This document shows, piece by piece, positions 1 to 8,986 of a DNA stretch of 64,000 nucleotides. The translations under genes and the position numbers were made by a program. The DNA is from Bernardetia sp042180575 (GTDB lineage Bacteria; Bacteroidota; Bacteroidia; Cytophagales; Bernardetiaceae). Numbering within the stretch: the stretch's first letter is position 1; each line of letters starts with the position of its first letter. The stretch covers positions 5,146,001-5,210,000 of the forward strand of contig NZ_CP170094.1 of the NCBI RefSeq assembly GCF_042180575.1, given 5' to 3'. The notes beneath the pieces are model-generated. The model ran no database searches. It had not been told where the DNA came from and was given only the letters and a program-made list of their open reading frames with translations.

Positions 1-1
1 T

Positions 2-349
2 GTGGTGGGTGATTTTGTGGGTTTTGCTATTTCGGCTTCTATGGTTTTGGCGATTGTTCGGCACGGTGTAAGTTTTTCTGTTTTGATTAAGATTTTGGGA
101 AATATTACCTTTGATTATTTGGTTGGGCTATTTCCTTTTTTGGGAGATTTTCTTGATGCTGCTTTCAAATCCAATAGACGAAATGTAGATATTTTGAAAG
201 ACTATTATTCTTCTGGAAAAAATACAGAGGCTAGTAAATATGTTGTTTGGGTTGCTGCAATAGGGTTTTTAGTGCTTTTAGCAGGATTTGTAGGAGGAAG
301 TATTTATGCGACTTGGTTAGTTTTGAGTAGTTTACTAGGAAATTTGTAG
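2..349 (+). CDS. DUF4112 family membrane protein, 5' end cut by window edge
   Basis: The reading frame is open from the first base, so the N-terminus lies outside the window. The visible 115 residues carry the DUF4112 hallmark of a glycine/proline hydrophobic stretch followed by GDFLDAAFKSNRRN (about residues 47-60), then a second hydrophobic segment near the C-terminus (about 81-110). DUF4112 proteins are small inner-membrane proteins of unknown function. The GTG at position 2 is unlikely to be the real start. The family call rests on the P-F-L-G-D-F-L-D and K-x-N-R-R-N pattern. Confidence 0.7.
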   Translation: MVGDFVGFAISASMVLAIVRHGVSFSVLIKILGNITFDYLVGLFPFLGDFLDAAFKSNRRNVDILKDYYSSGKNTEASKYVVWVAAIGFLVLLAGFVGGSIYATWLVLSSLLGNL

Positions 350-378
350 AATCCATAATTGAACACAAAATTTACTAT

Positions 379-1020
379 TTATTTTACTATTTCTAGTAAT
401 TCTAATAAAATATACATTTCACATTTAGCTGCTTTGAGATTTTCTTCATTCCAAACACCTAGTTTTTGAGCGTTTTGAATTGCTTTCTCTTGGTCAGACT
501 TTAAGATTTTATAAATATCTTGATTTGATTTTTTGAAAAACTTCTGTGTTTTCTGATAATTTGGAATATATTTTTTGAGTAGCTTTTCTACGCTTTCACA
601 TTCTGAAAACTGTTTACTTGTTTCTTCAAAATGCAATAAAAACCAAAATTCTAAGCAGGGATTATTTACCAAAACAGTTACATTTTCATAGTCTTCGTGA
701 AGCTGCTTTCTATATTTTTTGAATGCTTCAACAACTGAAGTTTCGCCTTTCTTGGTTTGTTTGTCTTCTTTCAAGATTGTATCAAAATCTATTACCCAAA
801 AAACTTTATCGTAATCTTTTGCATTCTGACAAACACTTTCAAATTGTTCTTGTAGTTTTTTCTTTTTTGGAAGGTCTGGTTTTATGTTTATGGAAAGATT
901 TTTTTCATGATGTTTTAGCATTTGAAAATACCAAATTTCTGTATCTCCATCGACAATAATTGCCCACACTTTTTTACCTTTTCCCTTTTTGAATTCTCTT
1001 TTGTTGCTTTTTCGTGCCAT
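379..1020 (-). CDS. RloB-like (AbiLii-like) Toprim-fold protein
   Basis: A 213-residue protein with a basic N-terminus. The motif VDGDTEIWYF (about residues 23-32) matches the Toprim motif of RloB proteins (usual form EG-x-TE-x-x-YF), with the usual glutamate replaced by D24. It is followed by FWVIDFDT (74-81), giving a DxD pair, and NPCLEFWFLLHF (120-131), which is typical of the family. RloB/AbiLii proteins are thought to be nucleases partnered with an ABC-type ATPase. The ATPase gene lies 38 bp upstream on the same strand, so the two are probably co-transcribed. A defence role is inferred from family and context. Confidence 0.75.
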   Translation of the reverse strand: MARKSNKREFKKGKGKKVWAIIVDGDTEIWYFQMLKHHEKNLSINIKPDLPKKKKLQEQFESVCQNAKDYDKVFWVIDFDTILKEDKQTKKGETSVVEAFKKYRKQLHEDYENVTVLVNNPCLEFWFLLHFEETSKQFSECESVEKLLKKYIPNYQKTQKFFKKSNQDIYKILKSDQEKAIQNAQKLGVWNEENLKAAKCEMYILLELLEIVK

Positions 1021-1058
1021 TGTAGAGCTATTTTTGATTGAGATTGAAATATAAAATT

Positions 1059-2354
1059 TTAGTTTTCTGTATCAATATAATAGTCATCTAAATTAGGCAA
1101 AGCACCGAGCTTTCCGATTTTGTAGGCATTATAAACCGAACTCGTATTTCGAATAACCGAACTATCAAAATCAGCTAAAGAATATAAATCTGTACTTCCA
1201 TTTTCCTTTTTTTCTGTAAACCAAATCGCATCATTTCTCAAAATATCTTTTTCCATCAAAAGCTCACGATGATGCGTAGTGGCAATCAGTTGAGCATTTT
1301 TTGTATTGACCAAAAAAGTAAGTAAAAAATGACGGAGTAAATCAGAGTGTAGAGAAGATTCTATTTCATCTATTGGGAAAATAATTTTATACTTCATCAT
1401 TATAGCTAACAATCCACTAAAGCCATAAAACCTCTGTGTTCCTAAAGATTCATCAAAATAATTAATCAAGTATTCTTTGCCATCTATTTTGTGTTTGAAA
1501 AAGAGTAATCGCTTAGTTTCAGTTGCTTGTATATCATCTTCTAAGTTTTCCTCTCTCATTGGGTCATTACTCTGACCCAATATCATAAGTTTTTTAAAAC
1601 TCAAAGGTGTTCTTCTAGTTTCTTCAATAAAATCTATAATTTTGAAATCTGCTTTAGTAATGTTTTGTATTATTGCTTTTTTATCAATAATTCCTTTTTC
1701 TAAACTTTCTAAAATATATGGAATGAAATTCACATCTGGAGAAACAATAGGACTTAAAATAGATGTAAACCAATCCAAAACACTCTGCAATTCCAAAGAC
1801 TCAAAATTAGTCTTAGAAAATCCACCAAAAACAGTATTATTCCAAAGTGTATTTGCTTCTAAAACTGTTTTATATTCTTTACTAATTTTTATTTTTGAGC
1901 CAAATTTTATAGAAGTAAATTGCTTTTTTTCGTCTGTACTTCTTTCAAAAACTAATGCCTTATTCGGATTATAGAAATAGAGTTTTTCCTTTACGATGGC
2001 TTTTTTATTGAGTTCAATTTCATACAAATACTTTTTTTCTTGATGGAAAAATTCTAACTCAAAAAAAGTATTTCCTATTTTTTCTTGAAACAAAAAAGGC
2101 GTAAAATCTAATTCTTGGGTTTTCTTTTCTAAAGGATTTAAAACTAATTTTCTAAGAAAATCTAAGGCTTTCAAAATAGTTGTTTTTCCAGAAGCATTTG
2201 CACCATAAATAAGCCCAAGTTTGAGAAGTCGCAATCCTTTTTTTGGTTCGATAATATAATAGTCTTCTAATTCCTCAGAAGAATCAGCCTCAAAAGAAAG
2301 TGTTACCTTGTCTTTTATTGCTCCAAAGTTTTGAACAGAAAAATTGATTATCAT
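1059..2354 (-). CDS. AAA/ABC-type ATPase, RloA/AbiLi-like
   Basis: A 431-residue ATPase of the AAA_15/AAA_21 (RloA, OLD-like) group. It opens like an SMC/RecF-type ATPase, with the Walker A motif GANASGKTT at residues 51-59. A signature-like LGTQRF lies near 305, Walker B IIFPIDEIESSLH near 322-334, and an H-switch (IATTHHREL) near 353. All key residues are present, so it should hydrolyse ATP. It is the first gene of a two-gene unit with the RloB-like gene. ABC ATPase plus Toprim pairs include AbiL, PARIS and Gabija-type phage defence, where the ATPase senses and the Toprim protein acts. The exact system is inferred. Confidence 0.8.
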   Translation of the reverse strand: MIINFSVQNFGAIKDKVTLSFEADSSEELEDYYIIEPKKGLRLLKLGLIYGANASGKTTILKALDFLRKLVLNPLEKKTQELDFTPFLFQEKIGNTFFELEFFHQEKKYLYEIELNKKAIVKEKLYFYNPNKALVFERSTDEKKQFTSIKFGSKIKISKEYKTVLEANTLWNNTVFGGFSKTNFESLELQSVLDWFTSILSPIVSPDVNFIPYILESLEKGIIDKKAIIQNITKADFKIIDFIEETRRTPLSFKKLMILGQSNDPMREENLEDDIQATETKRLLFFKHKIDGKEYLINYFDESLGTQRFYGFSGLLAIMMKYKIIFPIDEIESSLHSDLLRHFLLTFLVNTKNAQLIATTHHRELLMEKDILRNDAIWFTEKKENGSTDLYSLADFDSSVIRNTSSVYNAYKIGKLGALPNLDDYYIDTEN

Positions 2355-2386
2355 AGATTTTTTGATTAAATTTTACCAGTTACCTG

Positions 2387-2394
2387 CAAATATA
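2387..2394 (-). promoter_or_regulatory. Candidate -7 box for the ATPase/RloB operon
   Basis: Read on the minus strand this is TATATTTG, an exact match to the Bacteroidota -7 consensus TAnnTTTG, about 33 bases before the ATPase start. No clear -33 TTTG is seen at 19-21 bases, so the call rests on the -7 box and its position. Confidence 0.4.
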
Positions 2395-2430
2395 AACACA
2401 AAAATTGAAATTTTGGTATTTAGTTGTATT

Positions 2431-2475
2431 TACTTCTAACTTCTAAAATCTGACTTCTAACTTTATTCTAATGCG
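2431..2475. repeat. Interspersed AAGTTAGAAGT-type repeat at the polA 3' end
   Basis: Degenerate tandem units of AGAAGTT (minus strand) begin right at the polA stop codon. Almost the same string follows the stop of the gene ending at 44669, and related copies lie at 37860 and 46192. See the finding on short repeat families. Confidence 0.6.
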
Positions 2476-5400
2476 CCTCTAACCAACTCTGACCAATCCC
2501 AGCTTCTACATCTAAAGGAACATCAATTTGATAAGTCTTACTCATTATTTCCATAATTTTTGGCTTTACAGTTTCCAGTTCGGATTTAGGAACATCAAAA
2601 ACCAGTTCATCATGAACCTGCAAAATCATTGTTGTTTTTAGATTATTTTCTTCCAAATATTCTTGTACTTTTACCATTGCCAGTTTTATAATATCGGCAG
2701 CAGTTCCTTGTATTGGCATATTTACAGCATTACGTTCGGCAAAACCTCGCTGTGTTTGGTTTCTTGAATTTATATCACGCAAAGGTCTTTTTCTTCCCAA
2801 AAGTGTTTGTGCAGATTCATTATCTCTGGCTTCATTGACCACCTTATCCATATAATTTTTGATAGAAGAAAATTCTTCAAAATAAGAATCAATTAGTTTT
2901 TTGGCTTCTGTTGTTTTGATATTCAAACGCTGACCTAATCCCATTGCCGAAACGCCATAAATAATTCCGAAGTTTGCCGTCTTTGCAGAACGACGCATTT
3001 CTGGAGTTACGTCCTCTGTTTCTACTTTAAAAATCTTTGCTGCTGTGGCTGTATGAATATCTCTTTGATTTTTAAACGCCTCAATCATTGTTGGGTCTTG
3101 TGCAAAAGATGCCATTAAACGAAGTTCGATTTGAGAATAATCTACTGCCAAGAGAACATGATTTTCATTAGAAGGAACAAATGCTTTTCTTACTTCTCGT
3201 CCTCTTTCGGTTCGGATTGGAATATTTTGAAGGTTTGGATTTGTCGAACTCAGCCTTCCTGTCGAAGTAACGGCTTGATTAAATGAAGTATGAATTTTAT
3301 TATCTTTAGGAGAAAGAAGCAAAGGCAAAGCATCTACGTAAGTAGATTTTAGCTTTTGAAGTTGGCGATAATCTACAATTTTGGCAGCAATCGGATATTT
3401 ATCAGCCAGTTTTACCAAAATACTCTCGTCAGTTTTGTACTGTTTGCTTTTTGCTGTCAGTTTTGGTTTTGGTGTTAGGTCTAATTTTTTCTCATCAAAT
3501 AAAATTTCTCCTAACTGTTTCGGTGAAGCAATATTAAACTGCTCTCCTGCTATCTGATAAATTTCTTTTTCTACAATTTCGACTTCTTTTCCTAGCTCTA
3601 ACGAAAATTCAGCTAAGGCTTCTGTATCGATGTTCATTCCGTTCATTTCAATTTTTGCTAGTACTGAAATCAATGGAATTTCTATATCATAAAAAACGCT
3701 TTTCAATCCTTTATTTTCTTCTTTTTCTAATTCAAAATGTAGTTTTTCTTTCAGTCTAAGTGTAATATCTGCATCTTCGGCTGCATAATTCAGAATTTCT
3801 TTTGGCTCAAATTCTGCCATCGTTTTGGCTTTTTTGCCTGTCCCTACAATCTCATCATAAGAAATAGTTTTGTAGTTGAGGATAGTTTGTGCCAAATAAT
3901 CCATATTATGACGAAGTTCTGGCTCTAAGACATAATGCGCTAACATTGTATCAAAAAATTGTCCTTTTAGCTCAATTCCATATTTATAAAAAATTTGATA
4001 ATCGTACTTTATATTTTGTCCAATTTTTGTGATTTTTGGATTTTCTAAAACGCTTTTAAACTCATTCAAAATACTTTTTCGCTCTTCTTCATTTCCCAAA
4101 ACAGGAATATAAAAGGCTTCAAATTCTTTATAAGCCACCGAAAAACCAACAATATTAGCCTCCATGACATCTAAATTATCTGTTTCTGTATCGACAGAAA
4201 TTTCATCTTGAAGTAAAAGAAAATCGATCAAATGTTCTCTTTTTTCTTTGGTATCAATTAAATGATAATCGTGCTTTGTAGTAAAAACTGTGCTTAGTTG
4301 TTCTGTTGGTGCTTGTTCTTTTTCATCATTTTGAGAAACTGAATTTGTATCATTCGTTATTCCTTCTAATTTTTCAAGTTCTTTTTCTGTAAAAACAAAT
4401 GGTAATTGTTCTAAAGCTGCTTTTGCTTCCTCTGGAGTAATATTTGATTTTTTAGTAATTTTTTGGGCAGATTGCTCATTATTTTTCGGACTTCCAAACA
4501 AATCCATTTGGTCAGTCGCTGTTTTTTTGTTTTCACTTATGGTTTTACTAAGTGATGAAGAACCTACTTTTGCGCTTGTCTTTGGAGAATATGATTTTGG
4601 TGTTTCTTCGTTTAAGATTTTTCGTTTTAATGTTCTAAATTCTAATTCATCAAAAAGGGCTGACAAAACTTCCTTATTTATTTCTGTTCCATCTTTTGCA
4701 TCGTATTTTAATGCTTTTTCATCAAATTCTATCGGAACATCAATTTTTATAGTTGCTAATTCTTTTGATAACATTCCTTGCTCGGCAAAATTAATGACGT
4801 TTTCTTTTTGTTTTCCTTTTAAATCGTTTACATTTTCAATAATTCCCTCTACGCTATTGTATTTTTTGAGAAGTTTGATAGCCGTTTTTTCTCCAATCCC
4901 TGGAATCCCTGGAATGTTGTCAGAAGCATCTCCTTGAAGTCCTAAAATATCTGTCAGTTGCATCGGATTATCCAATTCCCAACGCTCACACACTTCTTTT
5001 ACTCCCCAAATAGCAGCAGGATTGCGCCCAGCATAAGCGACTTTATAGAAAAATATTTTTTCCTCAACAAGTTGTGCGTAATCTTTATCAATCGTAACCA
5101 TATACACCTCAAAACCTTCTCTCGCTGCTTTTTTAGCAAGTGTTCCGACAATATCATCAGCTTCAAAACCATCCATTTTCAAGATAGGAATATTCAGACC
5201 TTCCAATAAACGATTAATAAAGGGCTTCGAAAGTGTGATTGCTTCTGGCTGTTTTTCTCTATGTGCTTTATAGGCTTCAAAACGCTCGTGGCGAAAAGTA
5301 GGCTTCGAAGTATCGAAAGCGATGCCAATATGCGTAGGTTTTTCGTTTTGAATAACATCCCAAATAGAATTGGTAAAACCCAAAATTGCACCTGTATCAA

Positions 5401-5512
5401 TACCAGTAGAAGTCATTCTAGGATTTTTACTAAAGGCAAAATGCGCTCTATAAATGAGTGCCATTGCATCAAGAAGAAATAATTTTTTGGGAGCGTCTGG
5501 ATTTGAAAGCAT
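2468..5512 (-). CDS. polA: DNA polymerase I
   Basis: A 1014-residue family A polymerase with all three domains. The N-terminal 5'-nuclease (about 1-300) has FEADDIVGTLA and the GIPGIGEKTA helix-hairpin-helix. The 3'-5' proofreading domain (about 430-600) keeps VDTETD, GQNIKYD and YAAEDAD, so it looks active. The polymerase domain has DYSQIELRL (near 787), the O-helix KTANFGIIYG and the palm motif C VHDELVF (near 969). An acidic, Ser/Thr/Lys-rich linker (about 300-420) separates the nuclease from the exonuclease. It acts in Okazaki fragment maturation and repair. The start places DALALIYRAHF-type nuclease sequence at the N-terminus, as expected. Confidence 0.97.
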   Translation of the reverse strand: MLSNPDAPKKLFLLDAMALIYRAHFAFSKNPRMTSTGIDTGAILGFTNSIWDVIQNEKPTHIGIAFDTSKPTFRHERFEAYKAHREKQPEAITLSKPFINRLLEGLNIPILKMDGFEADDIVGTLAKKAAREGFEVYMVTIDKDYAQLVEEKIFFYKVAYAGRNPAAIWGVKEVCERWELDNPMQLTDILGLQGDASDNIPGIPGIGEKTAIKLLKKYNSVEGIIENVNDLKGKQKENVINFAEQGMLSKELATIKIDVPIEFDEKALKYDAKDGTEINKEVLSALFDELEFRTLKRKILNEETPKSYSPKTSAKVGSSSLSKTISENKKTATDQMDLFGSPKNNEQSAQKITKKSNITPEEAKAALEQLPFVFTEKELEKLEGITNDTNSVSQNDEKEQAPTEQLSTVFTTKHDYHLIDTKEKREHLIDFLLLQDEISVDTETDNLDVMEANIVGFSVAYKEFEAFYIPVLGNEEERKSILNEFKSVLENPKITKIGQNIKYDYQIFYKYGIELKGQFFDTMLAHYVLEPELRHNMDYLAQTILNYKTISYDEIVGTGKKAKTMAEFEPKEILNYAAEDADITLRLKEKLHFELEKEENKGLKSVFYDIEIPLISVLAKIEMNGMNIDTEALAEFSLELGKEVEIVEKEIYQIAGEQFNIASPKQLGEILFDEKKLDLTPKPKLTAKSKQYKTDESILVKLADKYPIAAKIVDYRQLQKLKSTYVDALPLLLSPKDNKIHTSFNQAVTSTGRLSSTNPNLQNIPIRTERGREVRKAFVPSNENHVLLAVDYSQIELRLMASFAQDPTMIEAFKNQRDIHTATAAKIFKVETEDVTPEMRRSAKTANFGIIYGVSAMGLGQRLNIKTTEAKKLIDSYFEEFSSIKNYMDKVVNEARDNESAQTLLGRKRPLRDINSRNQTQRGFAERNAVNMPIQGTAADIIKLAMVKVQEYLEENNLKTTMILQVHDELVFDVPKSELETVKPKIMEIMSKTYQIDVPLDVEAGIGQSWLEAH

Positions 5513-5519
5513 TTTTGGG

Positions 5520-5598
5520 TCAGTTATCAGTTACCAGTTATCAGTAACCAGTTGAATAAATTTACAATTTTGTAGGGAAAATGGCTTGCCTTTTCCTA
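5520..5598. repeat. CAGTTATC/CAGTTACC direct repeats and a small palindrome
   Basis: Positions 5520-5552 hold degenerate tandem units of CAGTTACC/CAGTTATC. Positions 5573-5598 hold an imperfect palindrome, TAGGGAAAA to TTTTCCTA, that recurs in better form at 46263-46287. Both lie upstream of polA. Function is unknown; no promoter consensus was found in them. Confidence 0.5.
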
Positions 5599-5653
5599 GA
5601 CTACATTTTTTACAAAAGTAGCTTTTAAATTTTAGTTTTGGTAGTGATTTTAA

Positions 5654-6409
5654 TTATTCTTCACATGTCCATTCAAGAACGAATACAACAAAATTATCAG
5701 AGTTTTCAAAATCATAATCATAAACTCCGTCAAGTAAAATGTGAGTAGCGTATTTATATAATTTCTTTGGTGCTTTCACTTTTTCTAAGAGTTCTGTATC
5801 TTCTATGTTTTTTGTGTTAATCGATGTATAAATAGCTAGTGGAAGATGATACCCCAAATAGTCTTTTATATTGATTTTTTCATCTCCACAAGGAAAAACA
5901 ACAATATGTTTATCAGGAAATTTTCTTTTGTACTGTTTGGCAAAGGTAATTAGAGAATCTAAAGAGTTGGTTTCAGATTGAGCAAATATTTTACGGTCTC
6001 TCATAGTAGGAATTACTCTTACTCTTCTGTTTATTGCTTGATTTAGTTCATTAGGAATTCCATCTACATCATTGGGAACAGTAGGTTGGTCTTTTCCGTG
6101 AAAAGAAGTTTTTAATCTACAACTATCAATTCCATTTTTTATCAGAAAATTCACACAAAAATACAATCTTTCTTTACTTAATTTGATAGCTGAAATAGAA
6201 TCTTTACACTCATACGAATCTGTATGTCCCTCCAAAATAAAATCAGCTAGTGGGTCATTTTTAAGACAAAGTAATAAACGTTTGAGAACTCCCTTACCGT
6301 CCGTATTTGGTTTTACTTTACCTTTATCAAAATTAATACTCTCAAAACTGGTCGCAAAACTCAAAAAGCTACAAAAGAAAAACAGAAAAGTAAAAATATA
6401 TTTTTTCAT
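5654..6409 (-). CDS. OmpA-family C-terminal domain protein
   Basis: A 251-residue exported protein, taking the start at 6409, where a classical signal peptide begins (MKKYIFTFLFFF...SFA). The upstream extension of the frame is hydrophobic but unlikely to be translated. Residues about 25-140 form an OmpA/MotB-like peptidoglycan-binding domain: a LEGHTDSY-type motif, then LSKERLYFCVNFLIKNGID and a closing NRRVRVIP. The C-terminal 110 residues match nothing I recognise. The family anchors envelope proteins to peptidoglycan through a conserved D and R, and D (of GHTD) and R (of NRRV) are both present. It has no close operon partner. Confidence 0.75.
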   Translation of the reverse strand: MKKYIFTFLFFFCSFLSFATSFESINFDKGKVKPNTDGKGVLKRLLLCLKNDPLADFILEGHTDSYECKDSISAIKLSKERLYFCVNFLIKNGIDSCRLKTSFHGKDQPTVPNDVDGIPNELNQAINRRVRVIPTMRDRKIFAQSETNSLDSLITFAKQYKRKFPDKHIVVFPCGDEKINIKDYLGYHLPLAIYTSINTKNIEDTELLEKVKAPKKLYKYATHILLDGVYDYDFENSDNFVVFVLEWTCEE

Positions 6410-6524
6410 GTTTGATAGAAAAATTAAAGGCAAAATTGTTTTACAAATATAAAAAATCAAAACCAATTTCATTTTATTGTACGAATGGATAGAATTTTGG
6501 TAAATTAGCTTATTCTTAAACAAA

Positions 6525-6594
6525 CCGTCGTTGAGGCTTTGCCGTCAACGAGGTAATTTTTAAGACCTCAACGACGGCAAAGCCTCGTTGACGG
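6525..6594. repeat. 30-bp inverted repeat hairpin with exchanged triplets
   Basis: Two 30-base arms (6525-6554 and 6565-6594) are inverted repeats around a 10-base loop. They are perfect except that GTT and AAC are exchanged between two positions in the arms. It lies between the OmpA-like gene and sdaAA and may act as a transcription barrier; it has no T-tract. Confidence 0.7.
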
Positions 6595-6630
6595 TTCAAC
6601 AAGAAAACACACCACAAAAAAAATAAAATT

Positions 6631-7539
6631 ATGTCCTTATTATTCGATTCTTTCAAAGACTGGCAAAACCATTGCGAAACTAATAACGAACCTTTATATA
6701 AATCTGTTTTAGATTATGAAACCGAACTTAGAGGAAAGTCCGAAACACAAATTTTTGAAAATCTTAGCAAGGCTTTTGGAGTAATGAAAGATGCTGTCGA
6801 AACAGGTCTGAAAGAAGAAATGATTTCTCGTTCTGGAATGATAAATAATGGAGCAAAGAAAGTCTATCGTTATCCTACGCCTGTTTTGTCGTTAGAATTT
6901 CAGCATTTGATAGCTCGTTCGTTGGCTGCAAAAGAGGTCAATTCGTGTATGGGACGTATCGTAGCTGCTCCAACGGCAGGGGCTTCTGGGATTTTACCTG
7001 GAACGCTTTATACTTTACAGGAAATTCACAGAATAGAAGAACATAAAATTTTGGAAGGGCTTTTGGTGGCTGCTGGTATTGCGCTTATTATCGAACAAAA
7101 TGCTTCTTTGGCTGGTGCTGTTGGTGGCTGTCAAGCAGAAACGGGAAGTGCTGCTGCAATGGCTTCAGGTGCGATGGTTTATTGTTTGGGAGGAGATATA
7201 AATCAAGTTTTTGGTGCTGTGGCGATTACGATTCAATGTATGTTGGGTTTGGTTTGCGACCCTGTGGCTGGCTTGGTGGAAGTACCTTGTGTGGTCAGAA
7301 ATGCAAGTGCAGCAGCGATTGCGTTTTCTTCGGCTCAAATTTCGCTTGCTAATGTAAATGCCGTTATTCCTGTCGATGAATGTGTCGCTGCGATGGGCGA
7401 AATTGGTCAAAGTATGGAAGCAAGATATAAAGAAACGGCTCTAGGAGGGCTTGCAGCAACTTCTACTGGTCAGCAAATTTCGAAACGAGTTTTGATTCAC
7501 GATATCGAAATGTTACCTGATGAAGAGGAAGAGAATTAA
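6631..7539 (+). CDS. sdaAA: L-serine ammonia-lyase, Fe-S dependent, alpha subunit
   Basis: A 302-residue protein matching the alpha (catalytic) chain of iron-sulfur L-serine dehydratase, which turns L-serine into pyruvate and ammonia. Recognised blocks are AAPTAGASGILPGTL (about 111-125), GGCQAETGSAAAMASGA (about 166-182) and VCDPVAGLVEVPCVVRNA (about 208-225). The cysteines in the last two blocks are the expected 4Fe-4S ligands. No beta subunit lies next to it, so that chain must be encoded elsewhere. It is monocistronic here, bounded by a hairpin upstream and ATTACG repeats downstream. Confidence 0.93.
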   Translation: MSLLFDSFKDWQNHCETNNEPLYKSVLDYETELRGKSETQIFENLSKAFGVMKDAVETGLKEEMISRSGMINNGAKKVYRYPTPVLSLEFQHLIARSLAAKEVNSCMGRIVAAPTAGASGILPGTLYTLQEIHRIEEHKILEGLLVAAGIALIIEQNASLAGAVGGCQAETGSAAAMASGAMVYCLGGDINQVFGAVAITIQCMLGLVCDPVAGLVEVPCVVRNASAAAIAFSSAQISLANVNAVIPVDECVAAMGEIGQSMEARYKETALGGLAATSTGQQISKRVLIHDIEMLPDEEEEN

Positions 7540-7566
7540 TTAAAAATTACGAATTACGGATTACGG
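7540..7566. repeat. ATTACG-type short repeat after sdaAA
   Basis: Degenerate tandem ATTACGG units begin at the sdaAA stop codon. The same units occur at 41474-41616 and 43378-43434, always next to gene ends. Confidence 0.55.
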
Positions 7567-7624
7567 AAATTAGTTTTTTCTTTTAGTTAAGAGCAAATTT
7601 AGTTTTATAATTTTAAATAAAAAT

Positions 7625-8200
7625 ATGTCAAAAAATCAGCATTCAAAGATACACAGCCGTTGTTGGTGTCCTTACCAACGACATTATTATATAGTTTTAT
7701 TCCTAACTTTTTTACTTTTCTCATTCATTCCAAAACACGCCATGCATTTGAGCATTACAGAAATGGATTTTAAGACAAAAGGAGAAAAAACCGAAATTCA
7801 AATCTCTCACAAAATTTTTATAGATGATTTGGAAAATGCTTTAAGAAAGAATTATTCAGAAGTATTTAAAAACTCAAAACCGAATATTTCTACCACAACA
7901 CAACACAAAGAAGCCGAGAAATATATTTATAATTATCTCAAAAAAAGCGTAGATTTAAAGGTTAATTCTAAAAAAGAAGAAATAAATTATATTGGGTTAG
8001 AGTTTGAAGATGATGTTATTTGGGTATATGGAAGTATAGAAAAATCAACATCTATTGAAAAAGAATCTATTTTTATTAAGAATATGATTTTGATGGATTT
8101 GTTTGATGACCAACGAAATATGCTTTATCTTACCAAAGAAAAAACAAAAGAATTTCTCAATTTTACGAATGATGAACGTACACAAAGAATTCAATTTTAG
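7625..8200 (+). CDS. DUF6702 family exported or membrane-anchored protein
   Basis: A 191-residue protein whose body (about residue 38 onward) fits the Bacteroidota family DUF6702: HLSITEMDF, then EIQISHKIFIDDLENALRK, then a beta-rich C-terminal half. A hydrophobic stretch (about 22-38, YYIVLFLTFLLFSFI) would export or anchor it. Function is unknown. The first 25 codons are odd: 7659-7682 inside them is a short palindrome of the GTTGTTGGTGT family found between genes elsewhere in the window, so either the repeat inserted into the gene start or translation begins further in. No better downstream ATG precedes the hydrophobic segment. Confidence 0.65.
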   Translation: MSKNQHSKIHSRCWCPYQRHYYIVLFLTFLLFSFIPKHAMHLSITEMDFKTKGEKTEIQISHKIFIDDLENALRKNYSEVFKNSKPNISTTTQHKEAEKYIYNYLKKSVDLKVNSKKEEINYIGLEFEDDVIWVYGSIEKSTSIEKESIFIKNMILMDLFDDQRNMLYLTKEKTKEFLNFTNDERTQRIQF

Positions 8201-8332
8201 AAAAATAGGTTGAAAATTTAAAAAAATTAAGGAATTGGAAATGTAAATTGGTTTTTGAATCTATTTTTTAATATATTTTGAGTGTCAAAATAAAAAATGA
8301 TCTACTTACCATAACTAACTATTTTTATATTT

Positions 8333-8950
8333 ATGGAAAATGCAACTTCTTCCACTCAAGAAACAACTTCTAAACCCAAATTTTCAGGGCAATCTTATAA
8401 TCATAATCCACAGGAAAGAACGGTGGCTCTTATGAGTGATGAAGAATATATCAATGAACGTTTGGTTGCTCAAATGGAGTGGTATGATAGAAAAAGTAGT
8501 GAAAATAAATCAAAATACAAGCGTATTAAGAGAACCGAGTCAGTTATTGCTGCTCTCATTCCTGTCGTAATTACTTTTGGAGCATTTAAAGTTATACAAG
8601 AGAATGATTTAGGAGTTTATCTGCAAGTCATTGCTGCTCTTGCTGGTGTTGCTTTGGTAATCATGAATAGCTTTTTGGAATTGGATGAACACCATAAATT
8701 ATGGAAAGAATATCGTGTAACGTGCGAAATGATGCGTCATGAGCGTTACATGTACATGACACGTAGCGAACCTTATGATGAAGCTGACGCTTTTCCTTTG
8801 TTAGTGGAAAAAATTGAGGCTATTCTTAATTCTGAAACTCAGCGTTGGAAACAAATTGATAAAAAATCTGACAAACAAGCAAAAAATTCTGTCCCACAAC
8901 AAGAAAACGAAATATCACATAAAGAAGACAAACAATCTTTAATTAGTTAA
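8333..8950 (+). CDS. SLATT-clan (DUF4231) two-TM protein
   Basis: A 205-residue protein with a soluble N-terminus, two close transmembrane helices (about 70-86 and 95-112) and a helical C-terminal part with the DUF4231 pattern LDEHHKLWKEYR...E (about 116-170), ending in a charged tail. DUF4231 belongs to the SLATT group, proposed from comparative genomics to be pore-forming effectors in nucleotide-signal conflict systems. The next gene, 36 bp downstream on the same strand, resembles a nucleoside deoxyribosyltransferase, which fits that idea. The family is seen in the sequence; the pore and defence role is inferred. Confidence 0.75.
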   Translation: MENATSSTQETTSKPKFSGQSYNHNPQERTVALMSDEEYINERLVAQMEWYDRKSSENKSKYKRIKRTESVIAALIPVVITFGAFKVIQENDLGVYLQVIAALAGVALVIMNSFLELDEHHKLWKEYRVTCEMMRHERYMYMTRSEPYDEADAFPLLVEKIEAILNSETQRWKQIDKKSDKQAKNSVPQQENEISHKEDKQSLIS

Positions 8951-8986
8951 AAATTAGTAATTTACTTTTATTTAATATATAAAAAA

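Noticed and set aside
379..2354. PARIS system (AriA/AriB)
   Set aside because: The order and ATPase fit, but the second protein shows RloB/AbiL motifs rather than the DUF4435 pattern; left as AbiL-like.
4527..5482. Long open frames on the plus strand over polA
   Set aside because: They mirror the codons of polA on the other strand; no ribosome site, no recognisable protein, and strong polA motifs on the minus strand.
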